Assembly (NCBI RefSeq): GCF_040111675.1
Contig: NZ_CP157794.1
Location: 3,741,501-3,805,500, forward strand
Direction: 5' to 3'
Length of the DNA: 64,000 nucleotides
From: Salinarimonas sp.
Lineage (GTDB): Bacteria; Pseudomonadota; Alphaproteobacteria; Rhizobiales; Beijerinckiaceae
Both the position numbers and the translations under genes were made by a program. Positions 43,294 through 52,332 of this stretch are shown piece after piece (within the stretch, counting starts at the first letter, position 1; the number at the start of each line of letters is the position of its first letter). Below the pieces are notes generated by a model that worked only from the letters and a program-made list of their open reading frames with translations, was not told where the DNA came from and did not search any database.

Positions 43294-46200
43294 TCATTTC
43301 TTGTCCTCGAGCTGCGCCTTCAGGGCGGCGAGCTTGGCGAAGGGCGAATCCGGATCCGGCTGCTTCTCGCGGCGGGGGCGATCGGCGCCCGGGGGCGGGC
43401 GTCCGCCGTCGCGACGCTCGCCGCCGGAGCGGTAGCCGCCCATCTGGCCGCCCTTGAAGCCGCCCTTGGGACGGCCGCCGCCCTTCTCGCCGCCACCCTT
43501 CTCGCCACCGCCTCTGCCGCGGCGCTCCTCGCGCGCCTCGGCCGGGGCGCCTTCGCCCTGGGCGGCCTTGGGGCGCTCGCCGCGCGGGCCGCCTTCGCGG
43601 CGCGGGCCGCGTTCGCGCCCCTCGCGGCCGGGGCGTCCGCCGTGGCGGGCCTGCCGGTTGCGGCCCTCGCGCCGGCCCTGGCGCCAGACCACGATCGTCT
43701 CGGGCTCGGCCGGCGCCGTCTCGGACGGCTCGGCGGCGGCCTCCTCCGCAGGCGGCTCAGCGACCACCGGCTCGGAGGCGGTCTCGACGGCGGCGGGAGA
43801 GACCTCCGCCTCCGGCGCCGGAGCCTCCTCCGAAGCCGGAGCCTCCTCCGAAGCCGTCTCTTCCGAAGCCGGAGCCTCCTCCGCAGCCGTCTCGGGCTGC
43901 GCGACCGCCTCGGCGGCGGCCTCGACCGCGGCCTCCGCCGGCGCCTCCGGCTCGGCCGCATCCGCCTGGAGCGGCGCCTGCGCCGCCTCCGGCGCGTCCG
44001 ACGGCGTCTCGCCGGGCTCGTTCGGCGCGGCCTCGGCGCTCTCGCCCTCGGCGACGGCCTCCGCGGCGATCGTCGCGCCGGCCTCGGCCTGCGCCTCGCC
44101 GGCGGGCGCCGCCGGTGCGGCCGGAACGACCGGCTGCGTCGGCATCGGCTTGAGAATTTCCGAGGTGATCGCCGGGCCGGCGCGCTCCTCGGAGACGTAG
44201 CCGAGCGACTTCAGGATCTGCGCGAAATCCTCGCCGGCGCAGCCGACGAGCGAGGTCATCGCCACGGTGCCCACGAAGGCGTCGCCCTCGGCCGCGCCCG
44301 CCGGCGGCTCGCCGACGGTCTGGCCCGGCACGTAGGCCATGGCGGGGCGGATCAGGTCGGCGAGGCGCTCGAGGATGTCGACGCGCACCGCCCGCCCGCC
44401 GCAGACGCGGAAGCCGGCGGAGCGGTAGAGCCCCTTCGCGACCTCGGTGTCGACGGGGATCGAGGTGCGCCCGGAGGAGGCCAGCGCCGCGATCTCGTCG
44501 ATGCCCTTCTGGTCGAGCCCGCCGTTCTTGAGCGCCCAGAGCTGAGCCGCCAGCGTGCGCGGGGCGGGCTTCATCAAAGCCGGCAGATAGAGGTGGTAGG
44601 CGCCGAAGCGCACGCCCTTCTGGCGCAGGGCCGAGCGGGCCTGCTGGTCGAGCGAGCGCACCTCCTGGAGCACGCGCGAGCGCTCGAGCACGCCGAGCGA
44701 CTCGGCGATCTGGAAGGCGACGCCCCGCGCGATGCCCTGCAGGTCGGCGGGCTCCTCGAGCTCGAGCAACGGCCCCAGCGTGCGCACCACGTGCGCCTTG
44801 AGCCAGGCCTTGAGCCGGCCCTCGACCTTCTCGAGCGCGCCGCCGGTGAGGTGCTCGTCGGCGATCAGCCGCACCCGAGGCTCGAAGATCTTCTCACCCG
44901 GCTCGAGCTTCGCCACCGGCTCGCCCTGCCAGCGGATCGTGCCGTCGTTCGACAGGACGAAGGACGTGTCCGCCGCCGTCGAGAACCGATCGGCCCGCGC
45001 CTCGATCTCGCCGGCGAGGCCCTTGACCGCCGCGTTGCGCAGGGTCTTGGCCTCGTCGCTGGAGGCGTCCGGATCGGGGACGAAGACGAACCCGGACAGG
45101 CGCCCGACGTGCTGGCCCTCGACGCTCACGTCGCCGCTCGCCGAAATTTCCGCTTCAAGCATCGCGTTCTCTCTCAAGCGCCGCATCAGCACGCTGGTCC
45201 GCCGGTCCACGAACCGGCTCGCCAGCCGCTCGTGCAGCGCATCCGACAGCTTGTCCTCTACCCCACGCGCCACGCTCTGCCAATGCTCCGGATCGCGCAA
45301 CCAGTCGGGTCGGTTGGCGACGAAGGTCCAGGTGCGTACTTGCGCGATCCGCGCCGAGAGCGTGTCGATGTCCCCGTCGACCCGATCCAGCAGCGACACG
45401 TGCCGGCGGAACCAGTCGTCCGGCACCGCCCCGTCGCGCATCAGGAACAGATAGATGGCCGAGACGAGGTCGGCGTGGCTCGCCGGCGACACCTTGCGGT
45501 AATCCGGGACCTGGCAGACCTCCCAGAGCCGCTCGACGTTGGCGCGGCCCGTCGCGTGGTGGCGCACCGAATCGTCCCGCGCCAGGATCTCGAGGGCCGC
45601 GACGTCCTCCGCCATGGGCGCGCGGGTGAGGCCGTGCTCCTGCGGCACCTCCGCCAGCGCCCGCTGGAGCGCCTCGAGCGAGCGGAAGTCGAGATCCGGG
45701 TTGCGCCATTGCAGGATCCGCGCGGGCTCGAACTTGTGCCCCTCCACCGCCTCCACCAGCTCCGGGTCGAACGGGTCGCAGCGCCCGGACGTGCCGAAGG
45801 TGCCGTCGTTGAGGTGGCGCCCGGCGCGCCCGGCGATCTGGCCGATCTCGGCGGGGTTGAGCTTGCGGAAGCGGAAGCCGTCGAACTTGCGGTCGGCGGC
45901 GAAGGCGACGTGGTCGACGTCGAGATTGAGCCCCATGCCGATGGCGTCGGTGGCGACGAGATAGTCGACGTCGCCGGACTGGTAGAGCGCCACCTGCGCG
46001 TTGCGCGTGCGCGGGGAGAGGGCGCCGAGCACCACCGCCGCGCCGCCGCGCTGGCGGCGAATCAGCTCGGCGATGGCGTAGACCTCCTCCGCCGAGAACG
46101 CGACGATGGCCGAGCGCGCGGGCAGGCGCGAGAGCTTCTTCGAGCCGGCGAAGGTGAGCTGCGACAGCCGCGGGCGCGTGGTGACGTGGACGCCCGGGAT

Positions 46201-46632
46201 CAGCGCGCGCACCAGCGGCTCCATCGTCGCCGAGCCGATCAGCAGCGTCTCGTCCCGGCCGCGCTGGTTGAGCAGGCGATCGGTGAAGACGTGGCCGCGA
46301 TCGAGGTCGGAGGCGAGCTGGATCTCGTCGATCGCCACGAAGGCGAGGTCGAGGTCGCGCGGCATCGCCTCCGCGGTGCAGACCCAGTAGCGCGGGTGCT
46401 TCGGCTTGATCTTCTCCTCGCCGGTGACGAGGGCGACCGCGTCCGCGCCGGCGCGCTCCACCACGCGGCCGTAGACCTCCCGCGCGAGCAGCCGCAGCGG
46501 CAGGCCGATCATGCCCGAGGAATGGCCGAGCATCCGCTCGATGGCGAGATGCGTCTTGCCCGTGTTGGTCGGGCCGAGAACCGCGGTCACCCCGCGCGAG
46601 CGGGCCTGCGGCGGAAGGGAGAGGCGGGGCAT
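43294..46632 (-). CDS. Suv3-like ATP-dependent RNA helicase with disordered C-terminal tail
   Basis: About 1112 aa from the ATG at 46632; a GTG at 46656 is an alternative. The helicase core has Walker A AVLGPTNTGKTHLAI, LPLRLLAREVYGRV, the DEIQ-type motif FVAIDEIQLASD, motif III SATM, and motif VI GQIAGRAGRH, matching mitochondrial Suv3 and its alphaproteobacterial relatives. The middle part (residues 350-800) is conserved and helical. From about residue 850 the protein is low-complexity: Ala/Glu/Pro-rich repeats (EEAPASEE type) then a Gly/Arg/Lys-rich RGG-like stretch with EKGGGEKGGGRPKGG. Such a tail may bind RNA. Confidence 0.88.
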   Translation of the reverse strand: MPRLSLPPQARSRGVTAVLGPTNTGKTHLAIERMLGHSSGMIGLPLRLLAREVYGRVVERAGADAVALVTGEEKIKPKHPRYWVCTAEAMPRDLDLAFVAIDEIQLASDLDRGHVFTDRLLNQRGRDETLLIGSATMEPLVRALIPGVHVTTRPRLSQLTFAGSKKLSRLPARSAIVAFSAEEVYAIAELIRRQRGGAAVVLGALSPRTRNAQVALYQSGDVDYLVATDAIGMGLNLDVDHVAFAADRKFDGFRFRKLNPAEIGQIAGRAGRHLNDGTFGTSGRCDPFDPELVEAVEGHKFEPARILQWRNPDLDFRSLEALQRALAEVPQEHGLTRAPMAEDVAALEILARDDSVRHHATGRANVERLWEVCQVPDYRKVSPASHADLVSAIYLFLMRDGAVPDDWFRRHVSLLDRVDGDIDTLSARIAQVRTWTFVANRPDWLRDPEHWQSVARGVEDKLSDALHERLASRFVDRRTSVLMRRLRENAMLEAEISASGDVSVEGQHVGRLSGFVFVPDPDASSDEAKTLRNAAVKGLAGEIEARADRFSTAADTSFVLSNDGTIRWQGEPVAKLEPGEKIFEPRVRLIADEHLTGGALEKVEGRLKAWLKAHVVRTLGPLLELEEPADLQGIARGVAFQIAESLGVLERSRVLQEVRSLDQQARSALRQKGVRFGAYHLYLPALMKPAPRTLAAQLWALKNGGLDQKGIDEIAALASSGRTSIPVDTEVAKGLYRSAGFRVCGGRAVRVDILERLADLIRPAMAYVPGQTVGEPPAGAAEGDAFVGTVAMTSLVGCAGEDFAQILKSLGYVSEERAGPAITSEILKPMPTQPVVPAAPAAPAGEAQAEAGATIAAEAVAEGESAEAAPNEPGETPSDAPEAAQAPLQADAAEPEAPAEAAVEAAAEAVAQPETAAEEAPASEETASEEAPASEEAPAPEAEVSPAAVETASEPVVAEPPAEEAAAEPSETAPAEPETIVVWRQGRREGRNRQARHGGRPGREGRERGPRREGGPRGERPKAAQGEGAPAEAREERRGRGGGEKGGGEKGGGRPKGGFKGGQMGGYRSGGERRDGGRPPPGADRPRREKQPDPDSPFAKLAALKAQLEDKK

Positions 46633-46926
46633 CGGGCGCGGGCTGGACCTTGACACACGGGCTCGCGGGCGGCCCCGGGAGCGGGCTCGCTCCGGAACAG
46701 GGGCCGAACGAAAGGGGGGCGAATCGCTGATCCGTGGAGAATCCGGATTCGTTCCGTTCTCGGACGCCCTGTATATGGGATCGGCGCGGGGTTTTCCTAG
46801 CGGGGAAAGCGGGGGAGGCCGGCGGTTCGCCGTGCTGCGTCAGATCTGCCGATGCGAAGGCTTTTCGGACGAGAGTGTATGATATACAAATGGGGATGTA
46901 TATCCGTGCTCTTCGAGGATGAAGCC

Positions 46927-47154
46927 ATGCAGGTCGCGAAATGGGGAAATTCCCTGGCCGTCCGTCTTCCCGCCGACGTGGTTCGGCGGCTCGGGCTCAA
47001 GGAAGGCGACGAGATCGAGCTCCGCGCGGACGGTGACGGCCTCGTCGTCGATCGCCAGCCCCGTCCCGAGGAGATTCTGGCTTCCCTGCGGAAGTTCCGG
47101 GGTCGTTTGCCCGCCAGCGAGCGCCTGACTCGCAACGACGCGAATGCGCGCTGA
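46927..47154 (+). CDS. Antitoxin, AbrB/MazE family
   Basis: The product has 75 aa from the ATG at 46927 with CGAGGATG upstream. The swapped-hairpin AbrB domain is seen in MQVAKWGNSLAVRLPADVVR, then RLGLKEGDEIELRADGDGL. The C-terminus is basic. It overlaps the PIN toxin gene by 11 bp, as in VapBC modules. An AT-rich dyad (GTATGATATAC at 46877-46887) about 40 bp upstream may be its operator. Confidence 0.9.
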   Translation: MQVAKWGNSLAVRLPADVVRRLGLKEGDEIELRADGDGLVVDRQPRPEEILASLRKFRGRLPASERLTRNDANAR

Positions 47155-47554
47155 GGTCTTCTTCGACACGAACCTCATCCTCTATCTGCTCGACGAGGGC
47201 CCGAAGGCGGACATCGCCGAGCGCGTGCTGCAGGCCGGAGGAGTCGTCAGTGTTCAGGTCTTGAACGAAGTCCTGGCGAACTCTCGCCGGAAGGCGGGCA
47301 TGTCCTGGGAAGAAGCCGGCCTGTTCCTGAGCGGGATCCGCCGCCTGTGCACGGTCGTCGACCTGACCGAGGAGATCCACGACGTCGGGCGAGCGCTCGG
47401 CCAGCGCTATGGCTTCTCTGTGTACGACGCGATGATCGTGTCTGCGGCCTTGGTCAGCGGCTGCACCGAACTCCACACCGAGGACATGCACGACGGGCTT
47501 CTCGTCGAGGACGTGCTGCGGATCGTCAACCCTTTCGTCGAGAAACGCCCCTGA
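47144..47554 (+). CDS. Toxin, PIN domain (VapC-like)
   Basis: A 136-aa PIN-domain ribonuclease. The catalytic acidic residues lie in AEVFFDTNLILYLL (Asp), SVQVLNEVLANSRRKAGM (Glu), GFSVYDAMIVSAAL (Asp) and ELHTEDMHDGL (Asp). It follows the AbrB-type antitoxin with an 11-bp overlap. It is a different PIN subgroup from the toxin at 21588. Confidence 0.92.
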   Translation: MRAEVFFDTNLILYLLDEGPKADIAERVLQAGGVVSVQVLNEVLANSRRKAGMSWEEAGLFLSGIRRLCTVVDLTEEIHDVGRALGQRYGFSVYDAMIVSAALVSGCTELHTEDMHDGLLVEDVLRIVNPFVEKRP

Positions 47555-47570
47555 GCCGCTCCCGCCCCCC

Positions 47571-48395
47571 TCAGCGCGCAGCGGCCCGCGCCACGCCGCC
47601 GCCGTCGATGGAGACGCGCTGGGCCTCGATCACGCTGGTGCCGATCTGCGTGCGCACCTCGATGCGCAGCGGCAGCAGCGTGCGGCTTCCCTCCACCGGG
47701 GCGAGCCAGACCGCCATGTCGCGGTTCTCCTCCATGAAGCGCACCGCCTCCTTGCCCTCGCGATGGCCGGCGATGGCCCGGAAGCGGGCGGCGCACATCA
47801 GGACGGGGCCGGAATAGCCCGGCTTGTCGAGCTGGCGCGTGCCCGCGTAGCTGAGCACGATGTCGAAGCGCGAGGCCCCGTCGAAGACCGGGATCGTGCG
47901 CTCGCACTGGCCGGGATCGTCCATGGCGAGGCGCCCGCGCCCGGGGAAGAGGAAGGCGCTCACGGGGTCGACCACGCCGCGGCGATGGCTCGCGCGCACC
48001 GGCACGCGATCGGGATGCTCGGGAAGCGGCGGCAGGATCTCGACGGCGGAGACGCTGCCGCCGGAGAGCCCCATGCGCACGGTGCGGCTCGCCTTGCTCG
48101 AGGCGGAGTTCACGGCGAAGGACGCGGGCGCCACCCGCTCCCCGCTGACGCGGCCCGTGGCGCTGGCGGCGCCGCGGCCGTCGGTGATCAGGCCGGCCAG
48201 CCCGACGAGGCGGGCCTGGACGTCGATGCGGTAGCGCCGCCCGTCGTAGGTCGAGTTCACGTCGGCCTCGCCCACGGGAAAGCCCGCGAGCCAGATGCCG
48301 TAGGTCGCGTCGAACGAGGAGGAGGCCGACGCGGGCGCGGCGGCGGCGAGGACGGACGCGGCGAAGGCCGCGAGAAAGGCGAGCGATGCGCGCAT
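47571..48395 (-). CDS. DUF3108 domain exported protein
   Basis: A 274-aa protein with a Sec signal peptide at residues 1-25 (MRASLAFLAAFAASVLAAAA, ending SAS). The mature part fits DUF3108, a beta-rich periplasmic domain: YGIWLAGFPVGEADVNSTYD, GLSGGSVSAVEILPPLPEHP, LDKPGYSGPVLMCAARFRAI and MAVWLAPVEGSRTLLPLRIE. Function unknown. In related genomes such genes often sit before rpmB, as here, though transcribed divergently. Confidence 0.85.
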   Translation of the reverse strand: MRASLAFLAAFAASVLAAAAPASASSSFDATYGIWLAGFPVGEADVNSTYDGRRYRIDVQARLVGLAGLITDGRGAASATGRVSGERVAPASFAVNSASSKASRTVRMGLSGGSVSAVEILPPLPEHPDRVPVRASHRRGVVDPVSAFLFPGRGRLAMDDPGQCERTIPVFDGASRFDIVLSYAGTRQLDKPGYSGPVLMCAARFRAIAGHREGKEAVRFMEENRDMAVWLAPVEGSRTLLPLRIEVRTQIGTSVIEAQRVSIDGGGVARAAAR

Positions 48396-48662
48396 GACGT
48401 GTCCCTGTCCCGGCCCCCCGAAGCCGGCCGCGTGGTGCGGCGTCCAGCTTCATGGCGAATCGGGCGTTAACGAGGCGATCCCGACCATCCGACGTCCTGG
48501 TTAACGCTCTCCTATCCTTGACGCGCCCCCGGGCTTTGGCCTATACGCTCGCACCTTCCAGGGACACCGGTGTCCGGTCGCCCCGCATCCGTGCGCGTCT
48601 CGCGCCCGGGAGCGTGGGGGAGATCAAGCGGCCGCACCTCCATCGATAGGACGTATGAGATC

Positions 48663-48965
48663 ATGTCGCGCCGTTGCGAACTGACCGGCAAGGCCGTTCT
48701 GACCGGTCACCTCGTGAGCCACTCGAACCGCAAGACCAAGCGCCGCTTCCTGCCGAACCTCGTCAACGTGACGCTGCAGTCGGACGCGCTCGGCCGCTCG
48801 GTCCGCATGCGCATCTCGGCCAACGCGCTGCGCACGGTCGAGCATCGCGGCGGGCTCGACGCCTTCCTCGCCAAGGCGAAGGACGTCGAGCTCTCGCAGA
48901 CCGCGCGCACCGTCAAGCGCGAGATCGAGAAGAAGCAGATGGCCGAGGCCGCCGGCGCCGAGTGA
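48663..48965 (+). CDS. rpmB: 50S ribosomal protein L28
   Basis: A 100-aa protein with the L28 signature [38 protein letters not shown] and [19 protein letters not shown]. It has the alphaproteobacterial C-terminal extension. It is monocistronic, with a terminator 42 bp downstream. Confidence 0.97.
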   Translation: MSRRCELTGKAVLTGHLVSHSNRKTKRRFLPNLVNVTLQSDALGRSVRMRISANALRTVEHRGGLDAFLAKAKDVELSQTARTVKREIEKKQMAEAAGAE

Positions 48966-49006
48966 GGCGCGCGGGCTCTCGCACATCGCATCGACACGCA
49001 TCGGCG

Positions 49007-49028
49007 GGCGGCCCATCGGGCCGCCTTT
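49007..49028 (+). terminator. Rho-independent terminator of rpmB
   Basis: Stem GGCGGCCC / GGGCCGCC with a 3-nt ATC loop, followed by TTT. Confidence 0.85.
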
Positions 49029-49053
49029 CGCCGTTGAAGGATCAAGCTCGACC

Positions 49054-49698
49054 ATGACCGCGTTCTCAGCCGACGACCGCTCGAAGCTCCTTCTCGCCGT
49101 GGGCGCCATGGCGCTGGTGGTGCTCGCCTCGAACATCCTCGTCCAGCACCCGATCCAGGCCTTCGGCCTGCAGGACTGGCTGACCTTCGGCGCCTTCACC
49201 TATCCCTTCGCCTTCCTGGTGACGGATTTGGCGAACCGCCGCTTCGGCCCCGCCGCGGCGCGCAAGGTGGTCTATGCCGGCTTCGCGCTCGCGGTCGCGC
49301 TGTCGATCTATTTCGCCACGCCCCGCATCGCCATCGCCTCCGGCGTCGCCTTCCTCACGGCTCAGCTCCTCGACGTGGCGATCTTCAACGCCCTGCGGGC
49401 CAAGGCCTGGTGGATCGCGCCGCTGACCTCCTCGGTGCTCGCCTCGGCGCTCGACACGGCGCTCTTCTTCTCGCTCGCCTTCGCCTGCGGGCCGGTGATC
49501 GGGGGGCTGACCATCACGCAGATGCTCGGCGCCGTCGGCATCCCCGACGCCTGCATCGCGCTGCCCTGGCAGACGCTGGCGGTGGCGGACTATCTGGTGA
49601 AGCTCGCCGTCTCCGCCGTGGCGCTCGTGCCCTACGGGGCGCTCGTCGCGCGGATGCGCCGGGCGGAGGACGGGGAAGGGGCGCGCGGGACGGCTTGA
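49054..49698 (+). CDS. Queuosine precursor transporter, VUT/YhhQ family
   Basis: A 214-aa integral membrane protein with six predicted helices, including LLLAVGAMALVVLASNILVQ, FAYPFAFLVTDLANRRFGP-like segment TYPFAFLVTDLANRRFGPAA, and ALDTALFFSLAFACG. The VTDL..RRFG motif is typical of the vitamin-uptake-like (VUT) family, to which YhhQ, a 7-cyano-7-deazaguanine importer, belongs. Confidence 0.88.
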   Translation: MTAFSADDRSKLLLAVGAMALVVLASNILVQHPIQAFGLQDWLTFGAFTYPFAFLVTDLANRRFGPAAARKVVYAGFALAVALSIYFATPRIAIASGVAFLTAQLLDVAIFNALRAKAWWIAPLTSSVLASALDTALFFSLAFACGPVIGGLTITQMLGAVGIPDACIALPWQTLAVADYLVKLAVSAVALVPYGALVARMRRAEDGEGARGTA

Positions 49699-49751
49699 GG
49701 GGTCAAATGATCGGCTGTCTCGGGTCTACCTGTGTGCGTCCCCGCTCCATT

Positions 49752-49929
49752 GTCATCCCGGGCGCCGAACGGCGACCCGGGACCCATACCCGCCGACGCC
49801 GGTTTCGCGGCCTTTAGGCCGCGTCGCGCGCCCTCCATACGTTGACAGGTCCCGCGACGAGCGCGGCATGCGCGCTCGAGCCGACGTCGAGGCCATGGGT
49901 CCCGGATCGGCTTCGCCGTCCGGGATGAC
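49752..49929. repeat. Dispersed intergenic repeat, family A, copy 4
   Basis: The 178-bp element has ends GTCATCCCGGGCGCCG and CCGTCCGGGATGAC, with the inner CGACGCCGGTTTCGCGG and GAGCGCGGCATGCGCGCTC palindromes. It lies between converging genes (yhhQ-type and BenE). Confidence 0.85.
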
Positions 49930-49963
49930 AGCTCTTCGCACCCCGAGAGGCGTCCCCGAGCGC

Positions 49964-51163
49964 TCATCGCCGCGCCAGCCCCCACATCGCTCCCCCCGCC
50001 AGGAGCCCCCAGAACGGCGCGCCGATGCCGAAGAAGGCGACCCCCGAGGCGGTGGTGACGAAGCACACGAGCGCCGCCATCCGCGCCTTCTCGTCGGCGA
50101 GCGCGGCCTGGACCGCGCCGGCGAAGCTCGTCAGCAGCGCGAGGCCGGCCACCGCCTGGATCAGGACCGGGGGCGAGGCGGCGATGAAGGCCGCGGCGAT
50201 CCCCGCCGAGAGGCCCAACGCGACGTAGGTCGCGCCCGCGGCCGCCGCGGCGAGCCAGCGCCTGGCGGGGTCGGGATGCGCCTCCGGGCCGGCGCAGAGC
50301 GCCGCCGTGATGGCGGCGAGGTTGACGAGCTGCCCGCCGAAGGCGGAGGCGAGCGCGCTCGCGATCCCGGTGCCGACGAAGATCGGCGCGACCGGCGGCG
50401 CGTAGCCGTTGGCGCGCAGCACGGCGAGGCCGGGCACGTTCTGCGAGGCCATGGTGACGAGGAACAAGGGCAGCGCGAGGCCGATCATCGCGTCGAGCGA
50501 GAAGGACGGCGCGACCAGGATCGGCCGCGAGGCGAGCGCCGCCCAGGAGGCCTCCGGCAGCGGCGTCGCGGCGAAGACCAGCGTCGCCGTCACGACGACC
50601 GCGAGCGGCACGGCGTAGGGACGCGCGAAGCGAAGCGCCAGCGCCCAGACGATCACGATCGGTAGCGCCAGCGCCGGCTCCAGAGCAACCGCCCGGGCCG
50701 GGGCGAGGCACAGATCGAGCAGGATGCCCGCCAGCATGGCGGCCGCGAGCGGCATCGGGATGCGCGCCACCGCCTGCCCGAAGGGCCGCACCAGGCCTGC
50801 GAGAATCACCAGCCCCGACGCCGCGAGGAACGCGCCCACCGCCACCGGAAACCCGCCCGCATACGCCCCCGTCGCGACGAGCAGCGCCGCGCCCGGCGTC
50901 GACCAGGCGATCGAGATCGGCAGCCGCGTGCGCCAGGCGAGGCCCATCGCGAGGAGCCCCTTCGCCACGCACACGGCGAGCAGCCCCGAGGCCGCCTGGG
51001 CCGGCGTCGCGCCGACGGCGACGAAGCCCTGCAGCAGGAGCGCGAAAGTCGAGGCGAAGCCGACGATCGCGGCCAGCGTGCCGGCGGAGAGCGGCTGCAC
51101 CAGCGAGCCGCCCGCCGGCCCGCCGGCCTCGCGCGCCGCGGCCGTCCCGATCCTCTCGCTCAT
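49964..51163 (-). CDS. Benzoate/H+ symporter BenE family transporter
   Basis: A 399-aa membrane protein with about 12 hydrophobic segments, start at 51163 overlapping the upstream serine hydrolase stop (ATGA). The family motif regions SIAWSTPGAALLVATGAYAG and GGQLVNLAAITAALCAGPEA are visible, as are FLVTMASQNVPGLAVLRANG. It probably imports benzoate or a related aromatic acid with protons. No benzoate catabolic genes lie nearby. Confidence 0.9.
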   Translation of the reverse strand: MSERIGTAAAREAGGPAGGSLVQPLSAGTLAAIVGFASTFALLLQGFVAVGATPAQAASGLLAVCVAKGLLAMGLAWRTRLPISIAWSTPGAALLVATGAYAGGFPVAVGAFLAASGLVILAGLVRPFGQAVARIPMPLAAAMLAGILLDLCLAPARAVALEPALALPIVIVWALALRFARPYAVPLAVVVTATLVFAATPLPEASWAALASRPILVAPSFSLDAMIGLALPLFLVTMASQNVPGLAVLRANGYAPPVAPIFVGTGIASALASAFGGQLVNLAAITAALCAGPEAHPDPARRWLAAAAAGATYVALGLSAGIAAAFIAASPPVLIQAVAGLALLTSFAGAVQAALADEKARMAALVCFVTTASGVAFFGIGAPFWGLLAGGAMWGLARR

Positions 51164-52293
51164 CCGCGCTCTCCCCTCGCGCCCCGCGCTCGCTCGAGCG
51201 CGTCCGCGATCTCCCACGCGAGGCTCTCCGCGTCGAGATCCTCGCCGTTGGCCAGCACGATCACGGACAGGCCCGTGTCGAGGCCGCGATAGTAGTAGGT
51301 CGCCGTCCCGTACCAGGATCCGCCGTGGGCCGCCACGGCCCGGCCGGGATCGCCGTACAGCGACCAGCCCCAGCCGTAGCCGGCCCCGTCCTCGTCCTCG
51401 TCCGCGAGCGGCCCCCCGTCGGCGAAGCGGCCGTTGGCGAAGAGCGCGTCGTGGAGCCCGTCCGGGATCAGGGCGCCGCCGGCCAGCGCGGCCTCGTAGC
51501 GGGCGAGATCGGCGAGGCTCGTCCAGATCGAGCCGTCGCCCTCAACCGACGTGTCCCATGCGCTCGGCTCGAAATCGCCGTCCGTTCCGGCGTAGCCCGC
51601 CGCGCGCCGCGCCGGATCGGCGGGGGCGCCCGAGGCCGTCGAAATCATCGTCAGCGGCCCGAAAACGCGCGCCTGGAGCGCCGCATCGAGGCTGTCGACG
51701 CCCTCCGCCGCCGCGACCACCGCGCCGAGGACGAGATAGCCGGTGTTCGAATAGGCGAAGGTCGCGCCGGGCTCCGCGTCGAGGGGCATGTCCGCGAGCC
51801 AGGCGAGCACGTCCGCATCGCTCGTCGCCTCGTCGAAATCGAGCCCCGGCGCATCGTCGAGGTAGTCCGGCAGGCCGCTCGTATGGCGCACGAGATCGTC
51901 GAGCACGATCGGCCGGCGCGCGCCCTGGTGGACGACGGGCGGCACGTCCAGCACCTCCGCCACCGGCGCCTTCGGATCGAGCGCGCCCTCCGCGACGAGG
52001 AGCGCCGCGGCGAGCGCCGTCATCTGCTTCGACACCGAGGCGAGGTCGAACAGCGTATCGAGGGTCACCGGCGTCCCCGCCTCGATGTCCGCGAGGCCGT
52101 ATCCCGCCGCGTGCAGCACCTCCCCGTCCTGCGCGACGAGGACCGCGATGCCGGGCGCATCGACGCCGACGAGGGGCGCGACGAGGGCGTCCACCTCCGG
52201 CAGGCGCTCGGCGAGGGCCGGCGTCGCGACGGCGAGGCAGGCGAAAAGCGCGGCGCGCAGGAGCGCGCGGCGGGCGGGACGGAGACCGGTCAT
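51160..52293 (-). CDS. Exported serine hydrolase, beta-lactamase family
   Basis: A 377-aa class C beta-lactamase-like/penicillin-binding-type hydrolase with a signal peptide (residues 1-28, ending ATPALA). The catalytic SxxK is in FDLASVSKQMTALAAALL, the second Tyr motif in FAYSNTGYLVLGAVVAAAEG, and the third (His-Gly) in AVAAHGGSWYGTATYYYRG. The family includes esterases, D-amino peptidases and lactamase-like proteins. It precedes BenE with overlapping codons. Confidence 0.9.
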   Translation of the reverse strand: MTGLRPARRALLRAALFACLAVATPALAERLPEVDALVAPLVGVDAPGIAVLVAQDGEVLHAAGYGLADIEAGTPVTLDTLFDLASVSKQMTALAAALLVAEGALDPKAPVAEVLDVPPVVHQGARRPIVLDDLVRHTSGLPDYLDDAPGLDFDEATSDADVLAWLADMPLDAEPGATFAYSNTGYLVLGAVVAAAEGVDSLDAALQARVFGPLTMISTASGAPADPARRAAGYAGTDGDFEPSAWDTSVEGDGSIWTSLADLARYEAALAGGALIPDGLHDALFANGRFADGGPLADEDEDGAGYGWGWSLYGDPGRAVAAHGGSWYGTATYYYRGLDTGLSVIVLANGEDLDAESLAWEIADALERARGARGERG

Positions 52294-52332
52294 GGCGGGA
52301 GATCCGGAGGGGTGGCGTCGCGCCCAGGCTAG

